A program made the position numbers and the translations under genes. Below the pieces are notes generated by a model. The model did not search any database. It worked only from the letters and a program-made list of their open reading frames with translations, and had not been told where the DNA came from. 64,000 nucleotides of DNA from Pseudomonas sp. NKUCC02_KPG. Lineage in GTDB: Bacteria > Pseudomonadota > Gammaproteobacteria > Pseudomonadales > Pseudomonadaceae. Below, piece after piece: positions 20,769-29,539 of this stretch. Each line of letters starts with the position of its first letter. Positions within the stretch are counted from its first letter, which is position 1. The stretch is taken from positions 310,001-374,000 of the forward strand of contig NZ_JAHKRC010000001.1 of assembly GCF_019345465.1 (NCBI RefSeq). Reading direction: 5' to 3'.

Positions 20769-21425
20769 TTACTTCACCGCATACTTCGAACCACGCGGGC
20801 CATCCAGCTGGGCCTGCAACATCAGCCACTCGCGCTGAATAATCGAATACGGGATAAAGATGCTCACCCTCTGCGCGCCTTTCAAGCCGGACTGAGTGAT
20901 CACATCGTTCAATGTGGTCGAGTAGAACCCTTCATTGATACCCACAATGCTGCCGTCACTGGCGATGACCGGCCCGCCCGACATTCCCTTGACCAGCGGT
21001 GCGTCGTGGATGCCATAAAGATCACCGCTATGCTCTTCGATATTGCGAAAGGGGGTTTGATACACCTTGCCTTTGCCCGTGGTGGTCACCAGATAAGGGC
21101 TCACCCCCACTGCGGTAATACTTTCACCCACACGCGGGGCCCGCCAGGATGGAAAGTGGCCGCTTGCCTTGTGCTTGATAAAGACCAGATCGCAATGCGT
21201 GCTACAACGGTATGCGACATTGGGGATAAACGGAGTGTGCGCTGTCGTGACGGCATACTCCTCGTTCCATTGCACGGCCGAGGCCATGTACATAAACGGC
21301 ATGGGAAAGCCTGAAAAGACCGTAAAGTACGCGTCATTAACGGGCCCCGACAAGTCGGGCTTCACGAATCCGTTGCATCCTGCAGTGACAACTCCTATTA
21401 ACAAGAAGGCCATGATCTTGATCAT
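20769..21425 (-). CDS. Trypsin-like serine protease lipoprotein
   Basis: A 218-residue protein with a lipoprotein signal (VVTAGC, lipid Cys17). A chymotrypsin-fold catalytic triad is readable: His63 in TTAHTPF, Asp79 in CDLVFIKH and Ser149 in KGMSGGPVIASDGSIVGIN. The His-Asp spacing of 16 residues is much shorter than in classical HtrA or trypsin, so this is a compact member of the family. Two cysteines (C74, C78) flank the Asp and may form a disulfide. It has no PDZ domain. The local sequence is richer in A+T than the neighbours, suggesting transfer. It is convergent with treR. Probable periplasmic or outer-membrane location; target unknown. Confidence 0.8.
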   Translation of the reverse strand: MIKIMAFLLIGVVTAGCNGFVKPDLSGPVNDAYFTVFSGFPMPFMYMASAVQWNEEYAVTTAHTPFIPNVAYRCSTHCDLVFIKHKASGHFPSWRAPRVGESITAVGVSPYLVTTTGKGKVYQTPFRNIEEHSGDLYGIHDAPLVKGMSGGPVIASDGSIVGINEGFYSTTLNDVITQSGLKGAQRVSIFIPYSIIQREWLMLQAQLDGPRGSKYAVK

Positions 21426-21727
21426 GATAAATCACCGACTTATAGGAAGAATGCAACTGGCTGTTATTGTCAGTATTTTGACAGCACAGAGAATAGCGCT
21501 CCTAACTGCTTGTTTTAGTGGGTCGCTGTATTACTTATGGCTGACAATTTAATAACGCGTATGAATCAATCGAACTAAGCCCAATTGCTTTTTGAGCAAC
21601 CAGGGAGTTCAAATAATTGGCGCCGAAAATGTGCCGGAATCGAGGAGGACTACGCGCAGCCTTTCTGGAGAGATTCACCCGACGGCGCCACTCACTTTAT
21701 GCAGGTCAAACCATAAGGAATAACGAC
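21426..21727. other. 302-bp intergenic region, AT-rich, no gene recognised
   Basis: Lies between divergent genes: the protease (-) and the small lipoprotein (+). It should hold both promoters. I see no long open frame with coding character and no strong hairpin. Base composition is distinctly lower in G+C than the flanking core genes. Confidence 0.5.
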
Positions 21728-22039
21728 ATGCTCACGAGGAGCCTGCTGCTGGGTTTTTGCGCTGTGCTACTGATTGGTTGCACGGGAAGGGGCTTTCAAC
21801 CGCCGCCAGGAGACTACACGCAATGGTACAAAAAGGGGGTAACCCAATCGGGCGTCGACAACGCCATGCGTGCTTGCGGGTATACCAATCTTGATGGCGT
21901 GGGCGACAAGTCGCCAATTGATGTTGTGCTGACGCGGTTCTACTGCATGAAAGATGCAGGGTTCAAGCGCAGGGATAATCTCGACCTGTGCAAGCAAGGA
22001 CGCATCGGCGAATCACCGGTGTGCGAAGGCCGTCGGTAA
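21728..22039 (+). CDS. Small predicted lipoprotein, 103 aa
   Basis: Starts at the ATG at 21728, preceded by AAGGAA. A longer in-frame extension upstream has no coding look. The signal peptide LTRSLLLGFCAVLLIGC ends in a lipobox with Cys18. The mature part has repeated charged/aromatic residues (DYTQWYKKGVTQSGVDNAMRACGY) and five further cysteines, which could form disulfides. The pattern of short Pseudomonas phage- or accessory-associated lipoproteins fits, but no function is assignable. Confidence 0.7.
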   Translation: MLTRSLLLGFCAVLLIGCTGRGFQPPPGDYTQWYKKGVTQSGVDNAMRACGYTNLDGVGDKSPIDVVLTRFYCMKDAGFKRRDNLDLCKQGRIGESPVCEGRR

Positions 22040-22076
22040 CCCGTCAGCCAACGGATTGCCAGACCCAAAAAGCCAA

Positions 22077-22101
22077 AAGCCCGCAATTACGCGGGCTTCA
22101 G
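22077..22101 (-). terminator. Terminator of guaA
   Basis: Read on the minus strand, AGCCCGC / GCGGGCT forms a stem around a 6-base loop and is followed by TTTTGGC. It lies about 45 bases past the guaA stop. The T-tract is short, so strength is moderate. Confidence 0.6.
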
Positions 22102-22144
22102 GGTGTTCAGTGCTGCTTGGTGCCGGTCAGTGCCGGACGTCCAA

Positions 22145-23722
22145 TCATTCCCACTCAATCGTTGCCGGCGGCTTGCTCGACACGTCATAGGTCACGCGGG
22201 AGATGCCTTCGATTTCGTTGATGATCCTGCCGCTGACGGTTTCAAGCAGCTCGTAAGGCAGGTGCGCCCAACGTGCGGTCATGAAGTCGATGGTTTCTAC
22301 GGCACGCAGGGCTACAACCCAGGCGTAACGACGGCCATCGCCTACAACGCCAACCGACTTGACCGGCTGGAACACCACGAATGCCTGGCTGACTTTGTGA
22401 TACCAGTCGGCCTTGCGCAGTTCTTCGATGAAGATGTGGTCAGCACGACGCAGGATGTCGGCGTATTCCTTCTTCACTTCACCCAGGATACGTACACCCA
22501 GGCCCGGACCCGGGAACGGGTGACGGTAGACCATGTCGTACGGCAGACCCAGTTCCAGGCCCAGACGACGGACTTCGTCCTTGAACAGTTCGCGCAACGG
22601 CTCAACCAGCTTGAGGTTCATCTCGTCCGGCAGGCCGCCCACGTTGTGGTGCGACTTGATGACGTGAGCCTTGCCGCTCTTGGCGCCAGCCGACTCGATC
22701 ACGTCCGGGTAGATGGTGCCCTGGGCCAGGTACTTGATGTTGTCCAGCTTGCAGGATTCGGCATCGAACACGTCGATGAAGGTACGGCCGATGATCTTGC
22801 GCTTCTTCTCTGGATCGCTTTCGCCAGCCAGGTTGTTCAGGAACTGATCCGCCGCGTTGGCACGGATCACTTTGACACCCATGTTCTCGGCGAACATGGC
22901 CATCACTTGCTCACCTTCGTGCAGGCGCAGCAGGCCGTTGTCCACGAATACGCACGTCAGCTGATCGCCGATCGCCTTGTGCAGCAACGCTGCAACCACC
23001 GAGGAGTCAACGCCGCCGGACAGACCCAGCAAAACGTTGTCGGTGCCAACCTGGGCACGGATGTTGGCAATGGCGTCTTCCGCGATCTTCGACGGCGTCC
23101 ACAAGGCTTCGCAGCCGCAGATGTCGAGGATAAAGCGCGACAGGATGCGACCGCCCTGCTTGGTGTGGGTCACTTCCGGGTGGAACTGCACGCCGTAGTA
23201 GCCACGCTCGTCGCTGAACATGCCAGCAATCGGGCAGCTTGGGGTGCTGGCCAGAACGTGGAAGTCGGATGGCATTTTGGTGACCTTGTCACCGTGGCTC
23301 ATCCACACGTCCAGACCGAACAGGCCGTCAGCGTCGATATGGTCTTCGATGCCGTCCAGCAGGCGGCTTTTGCCGACCACGTCTACACGGGCATAACCAA
23401 ACTCACGCAGCTCGGAACCTTCAACCTTGCCACCCAGCTGTTCAGCCATGGTTTGCATGCCGTAGCAGATACCGAAAACCGGTACGCCCAGGTCGAATAC
23501 AGCTTGCGGCGCGCGAGGGCTGCCGGCTTCGTGCACGGATTCCGGGCCACCGGCGAGGATAATCCCCTTGGGTGCGAATTCGCGGATCGCTGCGTCATCC
23601 ATGTCGAACGGGTGCAGTTCGCAGTAAACGCCGATTTCGCGCACGCGGCGGGCGATCAGCTGGGTGTACTGGGAACCGAAGTCCAGAATCAGGATGCGGT
23701 GAGCGTGAATGTCGAGGGCCAT
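22145..23722 (-). CDS. guaA: GMP synthase (glutamine-hydrolysing)
   Basis: Converts XMP to GMP using glutamine and ATP. It has 525 residues from the ATG at 23722, the standard length. The N-terminal class I amidotransferase domain has nucleophile Cys in [15 protein letters not shown] (about 86) and HPEVTHT with the catalytic His. The PP-loop ATP-pyrophosphatase motif [16 protein letters not shown] is at about 228-243. The C-terminal dimer domain ends in PPATIEWE, the classic GuaA terminus. It lies 103 bp after guaB on the same strand, so guaBA form an operon. Confidence 0.98.
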   Translation of the reverse strand: MALDIHAHRILILDFGSQYTQLIARRVREIGVYCELHPFDMDDAAIREFAPKGIILAGGPESVHEAGSPRAPQAVFDLGVPVFGICYGMQTMAEQLGGKVEGSELREFGYARVDVVGKSRLLDGIEDHIDADGLFGLDVWMSHGDKVTKMPSDFHVLASTPSCPIAGMFSDERGYYGVQFHPEVTHTKQGGRILSRFILDICGCEALWTPSKIAEDAIANIRAQVGTDNVLLGLSGGVDSSVVAALLHKAIGDQLTCVFVDNGLLRLHEGEQVMAMFAENMGVKVIRANAADQFLNNLAGESDPEKKRKIIGRTFIDVFDAESCKLDNIKYLAQGTIYPDVIESAGAKSGKAHVIKSHHNVGGLPDEMNLKLVEPLRELFKDEVRRLGLELGLPYDMVYRHPFPGPGLGVRILGEVKKEYADILRRADHIFIEELRKADWYHKVSQAFVVFQPVKSVGVVGDGRRYAWVVALRAVETIDFMTARWAHLPYELLETVSGRIINEIEGISRVTYDVSSKPPATIEWE

Positions 23723-23825
23723 GACAAAATCTCGATTAATTACAGAAACGACACGGGGCTGAATCAAACAGCCCCGGTGACTTAATTCGTATCGCACCCG
23801 TGCATGAGCCCGGGTGCGACCACTA

Positions 23826-25295
23826 TCAACCTACGCGATAGTTTGGAGCTTCTTTGGTGATCTGCACGTCGTGGACGTGGGATTCAGCCATGCCGGCACC
23901 GGTGATGCGCACGAACTCGGGTTTGGTACGCATTTGCTCGATGTCGGCACAGCCGGTGTAACCCATCGAGGAACGCAGACCGCCCATCAGTTGGTGAACG
24001 ATTGCGGTCAACGAACCCTTGTACGCCACGCGACCTTCGATGCCTTCCGGCACCAGCTTCTCGGCACCCGCGGAGGAGTCCTGGAAGTAACGGTCGGAGG
24101 AGCCCTGGGATTGCGACATCGCACCCAGCGAACCCATGCCGCGGTAGGCCTTGTACGAACGGCCCTGGTACAACTCGATCTCGCCCGGCGCTTCTTCAGT
24201 ACCGGCAAACATCGAACCCATCATCACGCAGGACGCACCGGCAACGATGGCCTTGGACAGGTCACCCGAGAAACGGATGCCGCCGTCAGCAATCAACGGT
24301 ACGCCAGTGCCTTCAAGGGCAGCAGCAACATTGGCAATCGCGCTGATTTGCGGAACGCCTACACCGGCCACGATACGGGTGGTGCAGATCGAGCCTGGGC
24401 CGATACCGACTTTAACCGCGTCAGCGCCAGCTTCAGCCAGGGCCAGAGCAGCAGCGCCGGTGGCGATGTTGCCGCCGATCACCTGAACTTCAGGGAAGTT
24501 CTGCTTGACCCAACGAACGCGGTCGATCACGCCTTTGGAGTGACCGTGAGCGGTGTCGACAACAACCACGTCAACGCCAGCAGCCACGAGGGCGGCCACA
24601 CGATCAGCGGTGTCCTTGCCGGTACCTACCGCAGCGCCAACGCGCAGACGACCTTGATCGTCCTTGCTGGCCAGCGGGTAAGCCTTGGCTTTTTCGATGT
24701 CGTTAACGGTCATCATGCCTTTGAGGGCAAATTTGTCGTCGACGATCAGCACGCGCTCGATGCGGTGCTTGTGCAGCAGTTCGCGGGCTTCTTCCTTGTC
24801 GGCGCCTTCCTTGACCGTGACCAGACGTTCTTTAGGCGTCATCACGTCACGAACGGTAGCTTCCAGACGGTTTTCGAAGCGCACGTCACGGGACGTCACG
24901 ATGCCGACCAGGTCGCCATTGTGCAGTACAGGAACGCCGGAGATGTTGTGCTGGCGGGTCAGTTCAAGCAGCTCACGTACCGTGGCATCAGCCTCGATGG
25001 TGATGGGCTCTTTAACCACACCGGCTTCGAAGCGCTTGACCTTGCGAACTTCGTGAGCTTGCTGCTCGATGGTCATGTTCTTGTGGATGATGCCGATACC
25101 GCCTTCCTGAGCCATGGCGATTGCCAGACGGGCTTCAGTCACGGTGTCCATTGCGGCGGAAACCAGCGGAATATTCAGTTCAATGCCACGGGTCAAACGA
25201 GTCTTTAGGCTGACTTCGTTCGGGAGAACCTCGGAATAACCGGGGACGAGAAGGATGTCATCGAATGTGAGTGCTTCTTGGCTGATACGCAGCAT
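23826..25295 (-). CDS. guaB: Inosine-5'-monophosphate dehydrogenase
   Basis: Oxidises IMP to XMP with NAD, the rate-limiting step of GMP synthesis. It has 489 residues. It starts [21 protein letters not shown], and has tandem CBS domains (about 95-205) inserted in the TIM barrel. The catalytic loop [18 protein letters not shown] holds the active Cys (about 305); the flap [10 protein letters not shown] follows. It is first gene of guaBA. Confidence 0.98.
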   Translation of the reverse strand: MLRISQEALTFDDILLVPGYSEVLPNEVSLKTRLTRGIELNIPLVSAAMDTVTEARLAIAMAQEGGIGIIHKNMTIEQQAHEVRKVKRFEAGVVKEPITIEADATVRELLELTRQHNISGVPVLHNGDLVGIVTSRDVRFENRLEATVRDVMTPKERLVTVKEGADKEEARELLHKHRIERVLIVDDKFALKGMMTVNDIEKAKAYPLASKDDQGRLRVGAAVGTGKDTADRVAALVAAGVDVVVVDTAHGHSKGVIDRVRWVKQNFPEVQVIGGNIATGAAALALAEAGADAVKVGIGPGSICTTRIVAGVGVPQISAIANVAAALEGTGVPLIADGGIRFSGDLSKAIVAGASCVMMGSMFAGTEEAPGEIELYQGRSYKAYRGMGSLGAMSQSQGSSDRYFQDSSAGAEKLVPEGIEGRVAYKGSLTAIVHQLMGGLRSSMGYTGCADIEQMRTKPEFVRITGAGMAESHVHDVQITKEAPNYRVG

Positions 25296-25430
25296 CGCTG
25301 GGGCTCCCGAGCGGGAAAATGGAAGCGCGCCATTGTACTCAAAACACCTGAGCCTCTCAACGGAAACCTTTAGAGAGTTTTGCGCTAAGGGCCAATGATT
25401 AGCTGACTTTGAAGGCAGAAAAACAGTCGT

Positions 25431-25520
25431 GTAATCGCTGCCGAAGGCTGCGAAGGGTTGCGGAGCAACCCGTTAACGGGAAGCCGCGCGATGCCCTTCG
25501 CAGCCTTCGGCAGCGACTAC
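25431..25520. repeat. Palindromic intergenic repeat, GTAGTCGCTG family (copy 4)
   Basis: Arms GTAATCGCTGCCGAAGGCTG / CGCAGCCTTCGGCAGCGACTAC, with an inner imperfect repeat (GGGTTGCG...CAACCCG). It sits between the guaB upstream region and the stop of the zinc-ribbon-like gene, probably terminating the latter. Confidence 0.85.
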
Positions 25521-25524
25521 AGGC

Positions 25525-26073
25525 TCACAGCTCGACTTTCACCCACGCCACCGGCTGATCAAGCCAGTCGGCAAACTCGTCGAGGAAGCTTTGCTTGAAA
25601 CCCGCCTCGGCCCAGTTGTTGAAAATAAAGCCCAGGTTGGAAAACGCACACGGCTGCAAAAACAGAAAGCCGTTGATGTCGTCTTCATGGGCGCACAACG
25701 GGCAAATGAAATTGTCGGTTCGCCCCGGCATCCAGTCTTCGAGACTGTCGAACAACGCCTCCCCCACTTCCTTGCGGCACTCGGCGCAGCCGGCTTCTTC
25801 GAGAAAGCCCTTGGACGGTGTGTAGATGCAGCGCTTGGTAATGATCTCCAGGCCATTGACCGGCTGACCAAATGGCAGCGCCTCAGGGTGCAGCACCACC
25901 TCCCGGGCACCCGGTGCGATGGCATACGCCATGCCGTTGCCCGTACGTCCGCACGTGGTCAGTTCTTCTTCAATGATGTTCTTGCGCACCAGCCAGCGCA
26001 CGATGGCCCTGGCACGGGGCTCATGCACCGGCAAGGTGGATATTTTGGGAACGATGATGCTTTGCGAGTTCAT
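25525..26073 (-). CDS. Hypothetical protein with two CxxC pairs (zinc-ribbon-like)
   Basis: A 182-residue cytoplasmic protein from the ATG at 26073. Two CxxC motifs, CAEC (EEAGCAECRKEV) and CPLC (FICPLCAHEDD), lie about 35 residues apart and could bind one zinc. The N-terminus looks like a small winged-helix-like region (RARAIVRWLVRKNIIEEELTTCG). Homologues in Pseudomonas are often labelled 'sugar ABC transporter ATPase', but no ATPase motif is visible, so that label is not supported. Confidence 0.75.
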   Translation of the reverse strand: MNSQSIIVPKISTLPVHEPRARAIVRWLVRKNIIEEELTTCGRTGNGMAYAIAPGAREVVLHPEALPFGQPVNGLEIITKRCIYTPSKGFLEEAGCAECRKEVGEALFDSLEDWMPGRTDNFICPLCAHEDDINGFLFLQPCAFSNLGFIFNNWAEAGFKQSFLDEFADWLDQPVAWVKVEL

Positions 26074-26118
26074 GAGATACGGCACATATACGTGGGATAA
26101 GGGCAACACACTGAAACG

Positions 26119-26133
26119 GTGGGAGCGGGCGCG
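26119..26133. repeat. Solitary REP half-unit
   Basis: GTGGGAGCGGGCGCGC resembles the left end of the REP family, without a facing partner. Confidence 0.45.
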
Positions 26134-26158
26134 CAGCTTAAAGCCTCACACCGCGAGG

Positions 26159-26905
26159 TCAAGCGCTCAGATAACGCGCAATCAGCGCAATCCCGCTGGC
26201 CAGTACCAGCCACGTCACCAGTCGCACAAAAGCCTCACGGGACAATTTGCGCGTCAGCCGACGCCCGACCCATAACCCCAGTGCCATGGCAGGCAACAAG
26301 CAGGCACCCAGCAACAGTAGCTCGCCGTCGGCATATACGCCTGCGATCACAAACAGGCTCAGGCGCACCACGGTACTGCAACTGATCAACGCACTTTGGG
26401 TCGCCCGCGCCGCTTCCTTGGGCAATCGCGCGTTGAGGTACAACGCATACAAAAAGCCGCCACTGCCAAACAGGGCGCCGAACAAGCCGCCCGTGATACC
26501 CGTGGGGATGGCCCAGCCGGCTGCCACCTGTGTCGGCTTCACCTTTACCGCCAGGCTGTACAAGGCGTAAGCGGTGATAAAAAGCCCCATCAACAGCAAC
26601 AACAGGTCTGACTTGAGGCTAAGCAAAAATGTCACGCCGACCACGCAGCCGATCGCCATGCACGGCAGCAAGCGCAACAACTCGGGGCGCGCCACATCTC
26701 GCCGGGCAGGCAGCCAGTTGCCAAATGCCGCAACAAAATCCAGCAACACCAGCAACGGGATGATTTTGGACAAAGGCAGGCACAGAATCAGCAGCGGCCC
26801 CGCCACCAGTGCGGTGCCGAACCCGGCCACGCCAAACACGATATACGCCAGCGCAATTGCCAGCTCCAGCAACACCCACTCGCTACCCGTAAAAGGCAAA
26901 TCCAT
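26159..26905 (-). CDS. TauE/SafE-family membrane transporter (probable sulfite/organic anion exporter)
   Basis: A 248-residue integral membrane protein with about eight hydrophobic segments. TauE/SafE features include the N-terminal ALAYIVFGVAGFGTALVAGPLL with the glycine-rich first repeat, and the second-repeat equivalent GGLFGALFGSGGFLYALYL. Members export sulfite, sulfoacetate or related anions; the substrate here is unknown. Divergent from xseA, with 81 bp between their starts. Confidence 0.88.
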   Translation of the reverse strand: MDLPFTGSEWVLLELAIALAYIVFGVAGFGTALVAGPLLILCLPLSKIIPLLVLLDFVAAFGNWLPARRDVARPELLRLLPCMAIGCVVGVTFLLSLKSDLLLLLMGLFITAYALYSLAVKVKPTQVAAGWAIPTGITGGLFGALFGSGGFLYALYLNARLPKEAARATQSALISCSTVVRLSLFVIAGVYADGELLLLGACLLPAMALGLWVGRRLTRKLSREAFVRLVTWLVLASGIALIARYLSA

Positions 26906-26986
26906 TGCACTGCATCCTTGTATTTTTGTGCGCGGACTTTAACCGGGCAGGTGCAGACAGAACAATCCGCCCTTATGATGACCCGC

Positions 26987-28366
26987 ATGATTAAAGACCC
27001 CTTTGCAAGACTCAACCTCGACCGAGAAGTCCTGACCGTCAGCCAGCTCAATGGCCGGGCGCGGGTGTTGCTCGAAGACGTGTTCAGCAACATCTGGGTA
27101 GAAGGCGAAATTTCCAACCTCGCCCGCCCCGCTTCCGGCCACGTGTATTTCACCCTCAAGGACAGTGGCGCCCAGGTGCGTTGCGCGCTGTTTCGCAACA
27201 ACGCGGCGCGGGTGCGCCAGGCCTTGAAGGACGGCCTGGCGGTGAAGGTCCGGGGCAAGGTGTCGTTGTTTGAAGGCCGCGGTGACTATCAACTGATCCT
27301 CGATACGGTGGAGCCCGCGGGTGATGGCGCGCTGCGCCTGGCCTTCGATGCTCTGAAAGAAAAACTCAGCGCCGAAGGCCTGTTCAGCCCCGAGCGCAAG
27401 GTTGCCCTGCCTGCTCACCCGCAGCGCATCGGTATTGTCAGCTCGCCCACCGGAGCGGTGATTCGCGACATCATCAGCGTCTTTCGTCGCCGGGCGCCTC
27501 AGGTCGAACTGACACTGATCCCCACCGCCGTGCAAGGTCGCGAAGCCACGGCGCAAATTGTCCGGGCATTGCGACTGGCTGATGCTCGGGGTTTCGACGC
27601 CTTGATCCTGGCCCGAGGCGGCGGATCCCTGGAAGACCTGTGGTGCTTTAACGAAGAAGCCGTAGCCCGTGCCATCGATGCCTGTGTGACGCCGATTGTC
27701 AGCGCTGTCGGTCATGAAACTGATGTGTCCATCGCCGACTTTGTAGCGGACGTACGCGCGCCCACGCCCTCTGCGGCTGCTGAGTTGCTGGCACCGGACT
27801 CAAGTGACCTGCAACGCCGAATCGACAGCCTGCACCGGCGTCTGGTGATGCGCATTCGCGACCGTTTGATGCGCGACCGCTTGCGTCTGGATGGCCTGGC
27901 ACGCCGCTTGCGCCACCCTGGTGAACGCCTGCGCCAGCAGGCCCAGCGCCTGGATCACCTGGACATGCGCATGCGCCGTGCGTTCGAGCGCAGCCTCAAT
28001 ACCCGCCGCGAGCGTCTGATCCGCCTCGAAACCCGACTGGCGGCACAGCATCCGGGGCGCCAACTGGCCATGTTGCGCCAGCGCCTGGACAGTCTGGCGG
28101 AACGCTTGCCACGGGCCATGCGCGAAGGCCTCAAGGCACGCCGCATGCAGCTGCAAAGCCAGATGCAAACCTTGCACGTGGTCAGCCCGCTGGCGACCCT
28201 TGGGCGCGGCTACAGTATTTTGCTGGATGAGCGTGGCAATGCCATTCGCAGCGCCGGGCAAACCCATAACGGCCAGCGCTTGAAAGCCAGGCTGGGCGAA
28301 GGCGAACTGCAAGTCCGGGTCGAGGACAATCACCTCACGCCCGTCACCCTTTCCTTACTGGATTAA
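26987..28366 (+). CDS. xseA: Exodeoxyribonuclease VII large subunit
   Basis: Degrades single-stranded DNA to acid-soluble oligonucleotides together with XseB (not in this window). It has 459 residues from the ATG at 26987, which gives the family N-terminus MIKDPFARLNLDREVLTVSQ; two upstream in-frame starts are less likely. Visible are the OB-fold domain (about 10-110; VEGEISNLARPASGHVYFTLKD), the catalytic core with HPQRIGIVSSPTGAVIRDI and LARGGGSLEDLWCFNEE, followed by a long arginine-rich coiled coil (about 270-400). It has a 3-bp gap to the M23 peptidase gene. Confidence 0.96.
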   Translation: MIKDPFARLNLDREVLTVSQLNGRARVLLEDVFSNIWVEGEISNLARPASGHVYFTLKDSGAQVRCALFRNNAARVRQALKDGLAVKVRGKVSLFEGRGDYQLILDTVEPAGDGALRLAFDALKEKLSAEGLFSPERKVALPAHPQRIGIVSSPTGAVIRDIISVFRRRAPQVELTLIPTAVQGREATAQIVRALRLADARGFDALILARGGGSLEDLWCFNEEAVARAIDACVTPIVSAVGHETDVSIADFVADVRAPTPSAAAELLAPDSSDLQRRIDSLHRRLVMRIRDRLMRDRLRLDGLARRLRHPGERLRQQAQRLDHLDMRMRRAFERSLNTRRERLIRLETRLAAQHPGRQLAMLRQRLDSLAERLPRAMREGLKARRMQLQSQMQTLHVVSPLATLGRGYSILLDERGNAIRSAGQTHNGQRLKARLGEGELQVRVEDNHLTPVTLSLLD

Positions 28367-28369
28367 CTG

Positions 28370-29194
28370 ATGTCACGCTTTCTTTCTGCCGTCCTGTTGC
28401 TGTGCCTGACCCTCAACGCGCACGCAGCTGACAGTTACATCACGCGCTTATTGAATAAACCGGTGCCGGGCGGTGTTGCCGTGATTGAGCTGGGGACCGG
28501 CGCGCAAGCACCCAAGGCAACCTATGATGGCAAACCGGTGCTGGTGATCAAGGAGCAGGACACCTGGCGGGCGATTGTCGGCATCCCGCTGACGGTAAAA
28601 CCGGGCCCCCAGTCAATCATCAGCGGCTCGCGGGAACTGAGCTTCACGGTGGGCAACAAGAAATACCCCGAGCAGCGCATCACGCTGAAGAACCAGCGCC
28701 AGGTCAACCCCAACCCGGCTGACATCAAGCGAATCGACAACGAGCTGGCGATTCAGATCAAGGCTTACCGTACTTTCAGCCCCAACACTCCGAGCAACCT
28801 GCTGCTGGACAAACCGGTCAACGGACCGCTGTCCAGCAAGTTTGGTGTGCGCCGCTTTTTCAACGGTGAAGAACGCAACCCCCACGCTGGCCTCGACTTT
28901 GCCGTACCTGCAGGTACGCCCATCAAAACCCCGGCGGCCGGTAAGGTGATCCTGATCGGCAACTACTTCTTCAATGGCAACACGGTGTTCGTGGATCACG
29001 GCCAAGGCTTCATCAGCATGTTTTGCCATATGTCGAAAATTGACACCAAGGTTGGCCAGCAACTGGCTCGTGGCGACGTAGTGGGCAAGGTCGGCTCCAC
29101 CGGACGCGCCACAGGCCCCCATATGCACTGGAACGTCAGCCTCAATGACGCCAGGGTTGACCCGGCAATTTTCATCGGGGCCTTCCAACCCTGA
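28370..29194 (+). CDS. M23-family metallopeptidase (peptidoglycan endopeptidase)
   Basis: A 274-residue exported protein. Its signal peptide MSRFLSAVLLLCLTLNAHA is cleaved before ADSYI. An N-terminal beta domain (about 25-150) precedes the LytM/M23 domain. Zinc-binding motifs are NPHAGLDF (H..D) and GPHMHWNV (HxH), with the expected second His in FCHMSK. The active-site set is complete, so it should be an active cell-wall hydrolase. It starts 3 bp after xseA and is likely co-transcribed. A weak hairpin (GGGCATGCCTCG / CGAGGTATGTCC) follows the stop. Confidence 0.93.
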   Translation: MSRFLSAVLLLCLTLNAHAADSYITRLLNKPVPGGVAVIELGTGAQAPKATYDGKPVLVIKEQDTWRAIVGIPLTVKPGPQSIISGSRELSFTVGNKKYPEQRITLKNQRQVNPNPADIKRIDNELAIQIKAYRTFSPNTPSNLLLDKPVNGPLSSKFGVRRFFNGEERNPHAGLDFAVPAGTPIKTPAAGKVILIGNYFFNGNTVFVDHGQGFISMFCHMSKIDTKVGQQLARGDVVGKVGSTGRATGPHMHWNVSLNDARVDPAIFIGAFQP

Positions 29195-29206
29195 TTACGC
29201 CATAAA

Positions 29207-29244
29207 AACAGGGCATGCCTCGCAGCACCCGAGGTATGTCCTGC
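29207..29244 (+). terminator. Weak hairpin after the M23 peptidase gene
   Basis: Imperfect stem CAGGGCATGCCTCG / CGAGGTATGTCCTG about 13 bases after the stop codon. Only a short T-rich stretch follows, so termination strength is uncertain. Confidence 0.5.
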
Positions 29245-29381
29245 CTTGAAGTTGCGCAATATTAGATTTACACAAAACAAAATACAGCAATTAAAACTCG
29301 TATTTTCTTCACATACGAGCATTTATCTCAATGTTTTTTATGCGCTTGCCATCTCTCAGTCCAGTGGTTAGGGTTGAGCTT

Positions 29382-29459
29382 ATGAAAACCTCTCACACCC
29401 TCATCCTGCTCCGCCAACATCGCAGCCTTTGCCTCGTCAGCGCACGACTGCAAAGCTAA
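29382..29459 (+). CDS. Leucine-rich leader peptide of leuA (candidate attenuator peptide)
   Basis: A 25-residue ORF, ATG at 29382, TAA at 29457-29459, with six leucines including the cluster L-I-L-L (CTC ATC CTG CTC) at residues 7-10 and later L-C-L. It is located 81 bp upstream of leuA. Its last codons overlap the sequence that can form two alternative hairpins (see next feature). It is expected to be translated only to sense charged tRNA-Leu. The function is inferred from composition and position; no homologue was compared. Confidence 0.6.
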   Translation: MKTSHTLILLRQHRSLCLVSARLQS

Positions 29460-29491
29460 TTGCGGTGCCTCGCCCTCTGCTTTGTATTTTT
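29427..29491 (+). promoter_or_regulatory. Alternative hairpins (putative leuA transcription attenuator)
   Basis: The segment GCAAAGC at 29450-29456 can pair with CTTTGC upstream (29427-29432, anti-terminator) or with GCTTTG downstream (29479-29484). The downstream hairpin is followed directly by TATTTTT (29485-29491), as in an intrinsic terminator. The two pairings are mutually exclusive. The upstream partner lies inside the leader peptide near its later leucine codons, so a ribosome stalled at the early leucine cluster would leave the upstream pair free. Confidence 0.5.
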
Positions 29492-29539
29492 CCGGCTGGC
29501 CGCGTCTGAATAGTCGGCACGCATATTAAGGATTGCCTG

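Noticed and set aside
22103-25208. Plus-strand frames of 560 and 464 codons over guaA and guaB
   Set aside because: Antisense shadows of highly conserved genes, with no motif.
25525-26073. 'Sugar ABC transporter ATPase' label for the two-CxxC protein
   Set aside because: No Walker A, signature or Walker B motif is present; only a possible zinc ribbon is visible.
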